Shown in pieces: positions 26,358 through 36,200 of a stretch of 64,000 nucleotides of DNA. The position numbers and the translations under genes are program-made. The notes under the pieces are model-generated. The model saw only the letters and a program-made list of their open reading frames with translations. It did no database searches and was not told where the DNA came from. Every line of letters begins with the position of its first letter. The first letter of the stretch is position 1. Source of the stretch: Nymphaea colorata (Eukaryota > Streptophyta > Magnoliopsida > Nymphaeales > Nymphaeaceae); assembly GCF_008831285.2 (NCBI RefSeq), contig NC_045144.1, positions 17,809,716-17,873,715 on the forward strand, read 5' to 3'.

Positions 26358-29300
26358 TTCATTGGTTTGAATACATTAAAGCAAATGTCAACAGTGATCA
26401 TGATAGGAGAGTCTTAGATTCTCTTGAACCAACAGAAGAAGATGACAAGTTGGCATTCCTTCCCACCTCTTTTACCATTTCCTCTCTTGTAAAATTACCA
26501 AAATGAAAAAAAAAATTATCCACAATCAACTTCAGATTAATTAAGACTTGACCTATGTTTTATATATAGATGACCAAGTTAAACTAACAATAAAGTCCCA
26601 CCAAAAGAAGTCCACTTGACAACCAGCATCCATAAGTTCCTTGAGGTCATGTTGGCCACATACACTATTGTCCCTAGAGATAATTGTCAATCACAAGTGG
26701 CACCGGTAGTCAACATAAGGCAATCACGGCATGGAATTGAAAATACCAGCATAATAGGTTATAGCCATAATAAGCTGGGTCAGGCCAAGGGTCCTATTGT
26801 GCAGACCCATGTAGTCCCACTAAGGAGGCATCAGTGAACCGGACCCCAATAGCTAATGAATCATTAGTCAAGGTTTTTGTTAACTCTAGAGCCAACGTGC
26901 GTGAGTATTCTACTATTTCCTTCATTTTCTTGTAGGTGAAGGAAAAGGTAGCCAACAATTACCAACTTGTATCAAATCAGGTTGAATGTCGATGACGGAG
27001 GCCATCATGCCATCAAGGACCTGGAGAACTACCACATGTAGGCTAAGGAGGATCAATAGGCAATAGTCAGTTTGGTATAGAGACCATGGAGAAAAACTAT
27101 GGGGAGTACAACCAGAGATTGACAGGCATCAATCAAGCAAATCCCAGTTAAAATATTGAACCCCGAACAAACCAAAAGGCAGGTGAAGACAAGAGGTCTG
27201 TTTTAGTGCAATGAGAAATGGTCTATGGGGAATGTGCACGAGAAACTCCACATGTCCTTGGCGAAGGAGGATGTCGAAGAGGTTACCAATGTTGGAGAGC
27301 TTGAGGAAATCAAGGCTGTCCAAGAGTCATGGATGGAAGTAGTTCCTAAGATTTCTTTTCATGCGTTGGACATGGACATTGTTCCTCAAGTTATGAGGGT
27401 GGACGGAAGGCTAAAGCGGTGGCAAATCAGCAGCGCACACAAGGCCTACTCATAATTTCATTTGCAACAGAAGAGCCAAGGGGTGTGGGTGCACTATGGC
27501 GGAACACCTTAAATTCAAGGTGGCCATGGTAATGGTAGATCACTATCATGCAAAAGGAAATGCCTATTGGATTTGGCAGAGATACAAGGAGAAGGCTCCG
27601 ACATGGAGCAGTATAGTACCTATTCGCCACGGGAACAACTCATGTTGTAACGGGATTCAATGTCTGAAGCAACCAAGCAGCATAGAGTGGTACTTCATGG
27701 TCATGAAGATGAGATTTAAAAGGAATGATGGAGAGAAAACATGTGGGCAACACAAAACTAGATGGTGGAGGCCAACAAAGGAACACAAGCAGCTATCCTT
27801 AAAAGCAGCACTTGCATATACTCCTGATGTCAAAAAGTGCAACACAGCTCCAATGTGGCAACACCTTTGAGAGCTCCACCTACATGTTTGCAGCACATTA
27901 CCAAGAGGGGTGCCCCTTACAAGAACATCCAATTGCAAAATTGAAGTAGAATCAAGACGTAACCTGATAATCGAAGGTCATATTGCTCATTGGAGTAGTT
28001 ATACCAAAAAAGGGGAGATAGAACGACCGATTAAGGAGATTCTCCAAGAAGGCATGATGCACACACTAGAAGCCTCTATTCCTCACTGGGACTGTTGTTG
28101 AAGAAAAAGGACAGGTATTGATAGTTCTATGTTGACTACCGAGCTCTCAAACCTAGTAACATCAATAACGTTTTGGAGTTTTAAACAAGGAGGTTTTTCT
28201 CGAATATAATACAGTGAGCTTGAAAAAAACGGGAAAAAAAGGAATTTTTTTAAAATTTAAAAAAAAACTAAAAATAGAGAGAAAATAAAATAAATGAGAA
28301 ACTAATAGCACAAACATCAAAAAATAAGTAGATTGCAACAAATAAAAAATATAAAATGAAAAATTGGCAATAAAAAAACATGAAAATCTTGAACAAATGA
28401 AAAAAGCAAAAAAAACACGTTAAAACACGTTTTTTAACTTGTTTTTTCGCTTTTAGCATTTTTTTTCAAAAAACACATTTTTTATGTTTTAAATGGAAAT
28501 TTAATTTATCGCTTTTTTTTAAAAAAACGTGTTTTTGGGGACACTGGAACCTACATGGGAAGATTCCTCCAAACTGTAACAACATTTACCTATATTCACA
28601 CTTTCAAAACAAGGTGGTTGCCCAAGGAAGGGATATTGGTAATAACAGTCTAAAGCTAAGTCACATGGGTACGGGTACGGTTTGGGTACAGGTACAGAGA
28701 TACAGGTACGGTTTGGATACGGGTACAGAGATACGGGTACGGGTGCGACAACTTTAAAAAATGTGAGTACGCGACAACTTTAAAAAATGTGAGTACGGGG
28801 GTACGGTAGGATATATGTATGTATACATGCAAAATAACACAAAAAAATAAAAATGAGAGAAACATTTTAATAAACAAGTGATATAAATAAAAACATTAGT
28901 ATCTTAATGAACAATAACTCTAAGAATAGAATGAAAGTAAGGTGGAAAAAATTAAATCAAAGTAAACTTAAGCTGTTTGAATCTAAAGGTACCTAAGTGT
29001 GTCCAAGTACCCATTTTGGGTACGAGTACGATGACACAGGTACGTGCACCTTACTGAAGTACCCATGTGACTTAGGTCTTAAGCAATTTAATAAGCGCAA
29101 AAAAGTGGCCATCAATCCCCAGTAGAATATGGCAAAAGCTTTTGATAATACCATCATCCACACTCTATATGAGAAGTAGATTGTGGACATCCCATAAAAG
29201 CAAATGCAAAAGGTACCCAAAGTCGATCCAAAAGGTACCCAATGGTCTGATGGTCCAACGTCTCAAAGTAGTTGTACTAAGTTACTAAGTTACTAACAAG

Positions 29301-30048
29301 GGTATGCTAAGCCACTCCCATGTACCCATGTTACGTTTATTGATGGGATGGGTTTGCGTCCTACATGAACTTGTCTGAGGCATTTGTTTCCAACAACGAG
29401 AAACAATCCATATAAACTTCACAAGAAAGGAATTGTTCATATGCAAATTTCTCTAGCAATAAAAATTCAATATGGTAAGACGGACCATTGGAAGGACACT
29501 ATGCAACAAACTACATCCGACACCACCTTCAAGACAAGTTACAAAAGTAAAACACTGTAAATTGAAAGTAAAAAGAGATGTCGTTCCAAAGTCCAACATA
29601 AGCTTTTATAGATCATGATTAGCGACAACCTCACCTGAGCAGGGAATTTTCCACCGAAAGCATCTGGCTCCAAACTCATCCCACCGTCAGATGAAGCCTT
29701 GTATATTCCATACATAAGCTTCAAATCAAAGTCATAAAGGAAGAGCCTTGCACCTCGTTTAATTTGCAACACTACTTCTTCCTTACTTTTAGGAAGACCA
29801 AAGACACGATACTGAAAACACTCTGGCTTTGTTTGAGAATTGCACATGAAGATTAGGCCCGCAATTTTTCCACTAGTGCTAGCCTCATGGCTTTGAACAT
29901 GTGTTTCTTCCTTCTTATTGCTAATTACATTTGCTGCACTTGTTGTATTGAAGCTCTTTTGATGAGTGTTCTGCTTAATGATTTTTCCTTTCTTAATTGA
30001 AGAACCTCCTCCCTTGACCTTGTTTTTCAGCTTCTTGGACCTCCCCAT
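20492..30048 (-). CDS. DCD (Development and Cell Death) domain protein, 3 coding exons, 452 aa
   Basis: Coding exons on the minus strand are 30048-29635 (138 codons), 22737-22621 (39 codons) and 21319-20492 (275 codons plus stop), all joined in phase 0 at GT-AG junctions. Residues 4-33 are lysine-rich, as in a nuclear targeting signal. The DCD domain (about 63-190) shows [44 protein letters not shown], then [19 protein letters not shown] in exon 2 and [12 protein letters not shown] across the exon 2-3 junction, all landmarks of the family (soybean N-rich protein/B2 group). The C-terminal half (about 190-452) is low-complexity, rich in Pro, Ala, Tyr and Arg, with three imperfect repeats of about 20 residues. 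Known DCD proteins respond to stress, hormones and ER-linked cell death; the molecular activity is unsettled. The start ATG lies one base after a good 3' splice site (CAG|AATG), so a leader intron is likely. Confidence 0.95.
21794..22578. mobile_element. hAT-like MITE, GTATCG family, copy 1 (785 bp)
   Basis: The element opens CAATGTTATCCG and closes TTTTATAACATTG, so the termini are inverted. It is flanked by a perfect 8-bp direct repeat GTATACAG (21786-21793 and 22579-22586). The left 200 bp is an array of the palindrome GTATCGTACGATAC and variants; the right end has TTACGATAC repeats followed by GCCCGACCGATACGC. No ORF looks like a transposase. It lies in DCD intron 2, 43 bp beyond exon 2. 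An 8-bp duplication is the hAT superfamily mark. Confidence 0.88.
23770..23809. repeat. (CT)n microsatellite
   Basis: About 20 CT units lie in DCD intron 1. The overlapping plus-strand ORF ends in an LS dipeptide run produced by the repeat. Confidence 0.95.
24019..24330. mobile_element. hAT-like MITE, GTACGG/TAAGTCACATGG family, copy 1 (312 bp)
   Basis: Termini CTGAGCCACACAGG and CCAATGTGACTTAG are imperfect inverted repeats. A perfect 8-bp direct repeat GATCTCAT flanks them (24011-24018, 24331-24338). Inside are GGTACGG-type words at the left and CCGTACCCCTATACCC at the right. It lies in DCD intron 1 and is the most diverged copy. Confidence 0.8.
25546..25609. repeat. Self-complementary (CA)n-(TA)n-(TG)n microsatellite
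   Basis: A CA run, then TA units, then a long TG run form a nearly perfect palindrome able to fold back on itself. It lies in DCD intron 1. ORFs across it on both strands are repeat artefacts. Confidence 0.95.
25735..26105. repeat. Dispersed AT-rich repeat, copy 1
   Basis: It matches 34440-34765 in the same orientation. Shared blocks include AAATGAAAAAATCGT, AAAATCATGATAAAT, TTTTTAA(C/T)G, a GATATTTTCAAAAA stretch and GTG(A/G)CTATG(C/G)TTTCA. No coding potential. It is probably another short mobile element whose ends were not resolved. Confidence 0.6.
26290..26355. repeat. Compound (TC)n-(AC)n microsatellite
   Basis: About 13 TC units pass directly into about 19 AC units, in DCD intron 1. 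Confidence 0.95.
26880..28175 (+). pseudogene. Decayed Ty3/gypsy-type retrotransposon fragment (gag and start of reverse transcriptase)
   Basis: The frame at 27496-27870 has a retrotransposon gag-like stretch ([19 protein letters not shown], then [15 protein letters not shown]). At about 27997-28170 comes [18 protein letters not shown], then a frameshift, two in-frame stops, and VDYRAL, the usual order at the start of Ty3/gypsy reverse transcriptase. Gag and RT remnants are only about 150-300 bp apart, so the zinc-finger and protease part is largely missing. LTRs, RNase H and integrase were not found. It lies inside DCD intron 1, opposite to the gene, and cannot encode a functional product. 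Confidence 0.6.
28215..28540. repeat. AT-rich dispersed repeat, inverted relative to 61950-62210
   Basis: It shares, in reverse complement with 61950-62210, CTAATA(G/A)CACAAACATCAAAAA, AATAAGTA, TTGCAACAAAT and AAAATTGGCAAT-type blocks. It also carries AAAACACGTT and AACGTGTTTTT words. Ends were not resolved. Confidence 0.5.
28656..29075. mobile_element. hAT-like MITE, GTACGG/TAAGTCACATGG family, copy 2 (420 bp)
   Basis: It starts CTAAGTCACATGGGTACGGG and ends TACCCATGTGACTTAG. Flanks are GTCTAAAG (28648-28655) and GTCTTAAG (29076-29083), an 8-bp duplication with one mismatch. The left end is an array of GGTACGGTTTGGGTAC-type words. It lies in DCD intron 1. Confidence 0.85.
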
Positions 30049-30330
30049 TCTGACAACTGTTTATTAGAACACAAGCATTGGTTTAGTGTATGCAAATGAA
30101 ACTAAAGCTATGTCATATACCCAACATTAAAACCATAAAGTATATAAGAAAAATACTAGGATAAGCATAATATTAAATGTTTCTATGGTAAAACTTTAAA
30201 ACAAAGACTTCTTATAACTCAAGCACCCATGAGCCATGATTATCTTGTTGCTTCAAATCCAAAGCCACTTCGTGGAAAAAAAGAAAACAATTACATGAGA
30301 TCGACAATATTTTCTAGAAAGCTCTTGACT

Positions 30331-30693
30331 CTAAGTCACATGGATACTTCAGTAAGGTCCACGTCCCTGTGTCGCTGTACCTGTACCCAAAATGGGTACT
30401 TGGACACACTCGGGTACCTTTAGATCCAAACAGCTTAATTTTACTTTGATTTAATTTTTTTCACCTTACTTTCAGTCTATTCTTACAGTTATTGTTCATT
30501 AACATACTAATGTTTTTATCTATATCACTTATTTACTAAAATGTTCCTCTCATTTTTATTTTTTTGTGTTATTTTGCATATATACATACATATATCCTAC
30601 CGTACCCTTGTACCCACATTTTTTAAAGTTGTCGTACCTGTACTTGTATCTTTGTACCTGTACCCAAACCATACCCGTATCCATGTGACTTAG
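30331..30693. mobile_element. hAT-like MITE, GTACGG/TAAGTCACATGG family, copy 3, inverted (363 bp)
   Basis: Termini are CTAAGTCACATGGATAC and GTATCCATGTGACTTAG. The interior matches copy 2 in the opposite orientation, including the AACAGCTTAA...TTTGATTTAA block and CTGTACCCAAACCATACCC. A near-matching GCTCTTGA/GCTCTTGT pair flanks it, offset by two bases on the left. It lies in the inferred DCD leader intron, so copies 2 and 3 flank the first coding exon as an inverted pair. Confidence 0.85.
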
Positions 30694-31129
30694 GCTCTTG
30701 TCAACCTGTCATTGTCAATCCCCTGAAAATGCTTCATCAAGAAAAGAAGAAGGTGGCAATGCATTTTTGATAGAATTACTAAGAAGAAGCGGAATAGCTT
30801 CTAGGCTCCACCTACCAATGCCAAACGTAGTTTTGCTTTGCAATTCAATTGAGGTGGGAGTGTGGGACAAGGAGTCAACTATTCTTCCAGCTTAGTAGTT
30901 TGATAGAAAAAACTTGTTGAAACAAATGGCGCTAAAGTATCACTACAAATATTATCCTTTAAGTGTTTTGAACATTCAACATCAACTCAAGAAATGTTCT
31001 TAAACTTATTCTAGTAATAATAAAGTGTAATAAAGGATCATCTCCAAATATTTTATATTTTCCTTACAGAATATCTCACATTCCATCTGAACAGTTTCTC
31101 ATATCTTCAACATATTTACAAATTACAAC

Positions 31130-31933
31130 CAATGTTTTAAAACTTCTTGAGTCAACTTGTTGACAAGGTTGACTCGGCTCTACTTAGTGCCTTTTACTAG
31201 GTCAACCTATTGAAACTCGGTGCGGCTCAGTTCTGACTCTACCATGACTTGGCTTAACTAAACCGACACTCTATTGACTCACTAAAAACTCAGTTGACCC
31301 AACCAAACTCGTCCGAGTCAGTGCAAGCTGGTGATCAACTCTATATTTTATAATTAGTGAGGTGAATCGGTTACTAAATATTTAATCACTTAATTTTTAA
31401 TGTGAATCTTCTAACTTATTGAACTATAAGAATTTAGAATCATTGTTCATTTATTAAATTGGAACATTGCAAATGCAAAGTTAAAGTCGATTAGGCTTAA
31501 CTTCAAGTATAGTTATCTATTTATTTCATGCTATATTACATACATTTTGAGTTTGTGCACTATTATATAGTTGTAAATGATAAATATATTGATTCTAATG
31601 ATTTTTTTTGTTGACTTGTTTTCATTGATATATTAAAACTGGCTACTTAGTTCTGTTGATAGAAGCAACTATAGAAATGAGCGGTAGCTTAATTTTTATT
31701 TATCACATGAGTAAATATAACTCAATTATTGCTTTACTTGATGTTAGATTGACCTATTTCTGAGTTATAAATGTAATCAAATCCTTTTTTATGTTTAAAT
31801 GACAAGTTATATATTGTTTTTCTTTTGAAAACAATAGTAACAAAAATCAGCGCGAGTGACCAAGTCGACCCGCCAAGTCACAAGTCAAGAAATGGATGAG
31901 TTGCGTCCTAGGTCACTAGGTTTAAAAACATTG
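31130..31933. mobile_element. hAT-like MITE with GACTCGG/TTGACTC arrays (804 bp)
   Basis: Termini CAATGTTTTAAAAC and TTTAAAAACATTG are inverted. Flanks ATTACAAC and TTTACAAT match at six of eight bases, so the target duplication is degraded. The left 200 bp is rich in TTGACTCGGCTC and AACTCAGTTGACC words; the right end has GAGTGACCAAGTCGACCCG. No coding capacity. It lies in the inferred DCD leader intron. Confidence 0.65.
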
Positions 31934-32522
31934 TTTACAATTATGCCAGTATCAATAGGTGTTTCACAACATATGATAATAAAGGTACTAATTGTGATGT
32001 CCTCAAAATGCCCAAAGTTTTGTTATGAAAGTCAATACAGGCTCCAGCTTAGTGCCTAGGCGCACACTTAGGCGACAATTACAACAATGAAGCTATTAAT
32101 TAGCTTGTATTAAGTTATATAATACGACAACAATCCATAACAGTGAATATTATATTATATGACTTCTACTATATTTGTATAATGAAGACAAAATGCAAAA
32201 TTTATAGCTTCGAAGATTCAAGAAAAATGATCAATGGTTAGCAGAAATCACTAATCATTTTCAAGAAAATGTATAAAATGGTTCAAACACAAAAGAAAGG
32301 CTGTAAAACAAACCTAGCTCCTAAAAGTATAACAAAATTGAATCTAAAAAGATATATACAGCTTATAGTCCAGTTAATATAACGTATAAATAGTCTATTT
32401 ATAATTTTGCATATAATTAATATAATCAAGATTAATATGAGTTACTACAAGCCGAAAAGTAGAGCCATAGAACATGAAAACTCCAGTGTTATATGGTAAG
32501 TCGGAGGTGAGAAGATATGGAA

Positions 32523-33351
32523 CAGTGTTGTACGTATCGTACGATACGGGGCCGTATCGTACGATACGTATCGTATCGTTTGCAAAATACGATACGATAC
32601 ACCCCCTGTATCGCAAATGGGGGTGTATCGTACCTGTATCGTACGATACGTGCGATACGGGCCCCCGTATCGTACGATACGTGCGATACGGGCCCCCGTA
32701 TCGTACGATACGTGCGATACGGGCCCCCATATCGTACGATACGGTGCGATACGGCATGTATCGTACGATACGGACTGATTTCTAAAAAGGAGACTTGAAC
32801 CCCATTTTTTCGAGTTTTTTTTATAAAAACCCACCCCTTCTTCATTTCTAATCTATAGATTGTACCGTTTTAGATGGAAATCATTGATTTCCATTGTGAA
32901 ATCATCGATTTCCATTGTGAAATCATCGATTGTCACCGTGAAATCATCTATTAAACCATGGATTTGTGCATGGGTGGCTGATTCCCATTGAGAGGAAATG
33001 CTTTTTTTTTAAACCATGAAGATAAAGATGAAAAAGAATGATATTGTTATGAATTTTGATGTCTATGAAGTATGAATGATGAACCGTGAACGTGTAAGTT
33101 TGTAGCATTTAGCAAAATAATAAGTCTATCATTATCTAAAAGACTAAACCATGTTTTCTATGAAGAATTTATTATTTTTAATTTTTTCTGATTTTTTATG
33201 AATTTTTTGATTTTTTTTTAAAAATTTTTCTGATTTATTATTATTATTATTTTAAATGTACGATACGGTTACGATACGTTACGATACGTTACGATACGGC
33301 GTATCTTAAAGCCCGACCGATACGCCTTACGATACGCTTTTTACAACATTG
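32523..33351. mobile_element. hAT-like MITE, GTATCG family, copy 2 (829 bp)
   Basis: Termini are CAGTGTTGTACG and CTTTTTACAACATTG, flanked by a perfect 8-bp direct repeat ATATGGAA (32515-32522 and 33352-33359). The left end carries a 31-bp tandem unit at 32636, 32667, 32698 and 32729, each built on GTATCGTACGATAC plus a GGGCCCCC spacer. The right end matches copy 1 (TTACGATACGTTACGATAC, then GCCCGACCGATACGCC). It lies in the inferred leader intron of the DCD gene. The overlapping ORFs in several frames are Y-R-T-I repeats read from the array. Confidence 0.9.
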
Positions 33352-34439
33352 ATATGGAAAGTTCATTCATCCATGAACACACAATGCTCCCAGAAAATTC
33401 CTGGTTTTTATTGGCACCCATGACAGTAATGAATAGGAAACTCAAGGAAATTCAATATTTTAGGTGGCATTCGAACTTACTAGCTCTAGCCTGTGTACAA
33501 TACTAAGAGTATACTATATACATATTAATCCTGCCACAAAACAACAGAATCACTTAATGAAGCCGCCATGTTGGCCTAGTAGAAGAGCCACATAGAGAAA
33601 TTTCATAACCATGATTTTCTATCTAAAAAAATACAGTTAATAATAAACAGGTAAGACACTACCTCACGCAAGCCTAACTCTCGAAACGAATAAGTTTATA
33701 AACAAAGAAAAAGTAGCAGAGTCTATATGGAAGAACAGTTCACAGAGTGGCCATGATGACAGATCCTTTCCATAAAGCAATGATCTTCTCTATAGATTTT
33801 TATCAATCCTTCTAATGTCCACGATTAAAGTTTAAACTGCAAAGTGCAGTCAGAAATTCAACAAAGTGCATATGCAAAAGCATAAACATAATCGGGTACT
33901 TGACTGAGATGCTGGAACATACTCAACAGAGCTATATACGCCGAATAAACTCAATAAAGATGCTGGAGAAGCATCTTCGAAACCCCACCCCCCCCCAAAA
34001 AAAAAAAAAAGAAAGAAAACAGACAAGAGAACCCAGACTGAGGATAATATGTAAGGACACTTCTACTTTCATCCAGGGCCTGTCAATATAATAGGAGCTT
34101 CCATGTATACACAGACACATGGAATACATATATAAAACAAATACATCACACAGGTACAAACTGCAAAGCAATTAGCCATTAAGCACCCGTTTATGATGTT
34201 TTCATGACTTGAACAGTTGAACTTGGAACAAGAGCATCGCCATTTACCTCTCAAAATTGGGATAAGCTATGTCACATTAGGTGCATGTGCCGCTGTGGAT
34301 GCAGCACTTTTCAAACCCGATTAGGTGTGGTGTGGTAATATATATCTGCAAGTGTCTGTGTGTGCATGTGAAAAAAGTTAGACAATCTTTTATAATAAGC
34401 TTTAAGATTTCTTTTTCAATTATTAATTAAAGTTGTCTT

Positions 34440-34765
34440 TAAACTTGGAGTTTTTCAAAAGAATAAAAAAAGTCAAAATATGAGGTAAAAAGAAAAGAAA
34501 TGTGAAACTAATAAGGAGACATACAAATATCTTATTAAAAGGATAAAAATGGTAAGGTAATAAATAAAACAATTAAATAAAAGTTAAAAATAAAATAAAA
34601 ACAAAAAATGGAAAAAAATAAATGAAAAAATCGTCAAAATATTGCTTAAAATCATGATAAATTCATTTTTAATGTTTTAAATAACGCAAATTGTTCTCAT
34701 TGTTTACCATTTTTTCATTAATATTGTGATATTTTCAAAAATATAGTGATATTTGTGGCTATGGT
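34440..34765. repeat. Dispersed AT-rich repeat, copy 2
   Basis: Second copy of the repeat at 25735-26105, about 8.7 kb away, with substitutions and small indels. The ORF at 34746-35144 starts at its edge and runs into a CTT microsatellite; it is not supported as a gene. Confidence 0.6.
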
Positions 34766-34894
34766 TTCAAAAAATTCAAACCCCAATTGTTTCATGAATT
34801 CATCAACTGTGCATTACTATGCCACGCAGGTATGTTTCCCTTTCTTCTTTATTCCTTCTCCCTCCTTTCTCGTTCTTCTCCTCCTCCTTCTCCT

Positions 34895-34941
34895 CCTTTC
34901 TTCTTCTTCTTCTTCTTCTTCTTCTTCTTCTTCTTCTTCTT
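34895..34941. repeat. (CTT)n microsatellite
   Basis: About 15 CTT units lie in the inferred DCD leader intron. It generates poly-Ser, poly-Phe and poly-Glu ORFs on both strands that are not genes. Confidence 0.95.
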
Positions 34942-36018
34942 CTGTTACCTTTTCTTTTTGGGTGAGTATTGCACCCAAGAAGCACCCGCACCTCAGGCAT
35001 ACCCATGACACATTGATGCAGGTGCAACACGCAAAGTGTCATGTGCATGTTACACAGAGGATTAGTTTCATCACCCAAAAAGTACTGGAATGCAACTTGA
35101 GCTGCTTGCGATGCATTGTCACAAATATCCTTTTCGGCTATTAACGGCGAAGCTTTTCTCGAGCACAATACAAGTTTTTCTCGGAAAAAATATCAGGAAA
35201 ATCTTGATAAATTTTAAGAAGATAGTGTTCTGCTTATCGCATAGCTTCACATTAATATATCCAAGAGTAATGATCTATTGCTAAAAAGCCACCTTGTCTT
35301 GTAAGCAGCAAAGGACATTTCCACCAAAGCCAGGACAATCACTGTACCATAAATCCTTGCTATACAGTGTAGCACACTTCCACTAAATTATTGAAAAATT
35401 GTCAGATTAATAATAACAAAAAGTCCACAACGTAGACAACACCCTTGAAAAAACCAAGAAGAATGCCGTTCTAATAAGCGCATGCTTTCCTTCCATTCAG
35501 TAACAAAACAATCAGCAGTACTGGATATGCCACTCAATCGTTGTGGACGTACCAAACAAGAGGAAATAACTAGGAAAACTCAATGCATGGACTTTTTCTC
35601 CATAAGAACAAGAAAATAAGGTTAATCATGCGGGTAAAATACATTCATGGTACAGAGTGACAGGACAAAAAATGCAGATACATTTCAATAATAAAAACAA
35701 AAATGAGATTACATCATGCCGATAGAACCCCCGAAAGGCATGGAAAAGAATAAAAAAAACCATCAGATACGGCAAATAAATAGATGGTACCAAACCAACC
35801 TAATTCTTATCCACAGGAGAACTGCTCTTAATACATTCCGTAATCACCGAAATACTGCATGTTCTTTATCTAATATAAGCAACAAAAGAAACCAAATGTT
35901 GCGCCAAGATCCATCAAAGAAACCAAAATGCGATCAAGAAAGTACGGTAGTAACCAAATCTTGAGAAAGGAAGCAGCAAACAAGACCCAAAATCAAACAA
36001 AACCACGCCGATATTTAC

Positions 36019-36200
36019 CAATCACCCAAAGAGAAGGAGTACCAGGGATTGAACAACGATAACACGGCCGCAAAGAGCTCTTGTATCGCTGCCTGAGCAC
36101 AGAGAGAGGAAGAGAGGGAAGGGCAGAAAGGGTGGTGGCCGGTAGGGTGTGGGCACTGTGGGGCAATGGAAATTTGAAGCCCTAGGCGTCCTTAAAGCTT
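36019..36200 (-). other. Probable non-coding first exon and promoter edge of the DCD gene
   Basis: This is an isolated GC-richer island. On the minus strand it reads pyrimidine-rich leader-like sequence (CTTCCCTCTCTTCCTCTC) ending at a good donor, GATTG|GTAAAT, with the exon end at 36019. The matching acceptor is the CAG just before the DCD start codon (exon resumes at 30049), giving a leader intron of about 6 kb. Only splice signals and composition support this. It could instead belong to an unrecognised transcript. Confidence 0.45.

Noticed and set aside
26616-26837. 73-codon ORF upstream of the retrotransposon remnant
   Set aside because: No recognisable gag, LTR or primer-binding features; it may be part of the same decayed element but cannot be shown.
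32636-32760. Regular 31-bp repeats at first resembling a CRISPR array
   Set aside because: The units are directly tandem with no unique spacers, lie inside a transposon with target duplications, and the genome is a plant's.
32395-32845. Cluster of 90-130 codon ORFs on both strands rich in Y-R-T-I and V-S-Y-D-T repeats
   Set aside because: They are readings of the palindromic GTATCG array in a MITE in several frames; the repeat peptide is a by-product of the DNA repeat.
34803-35168. ORFs with poly-Glu/Arg or poly-Ser/Phe runs
   Set aside because: They come from the CTT microsatellite at 34895-34941 and have no supported exon structure.
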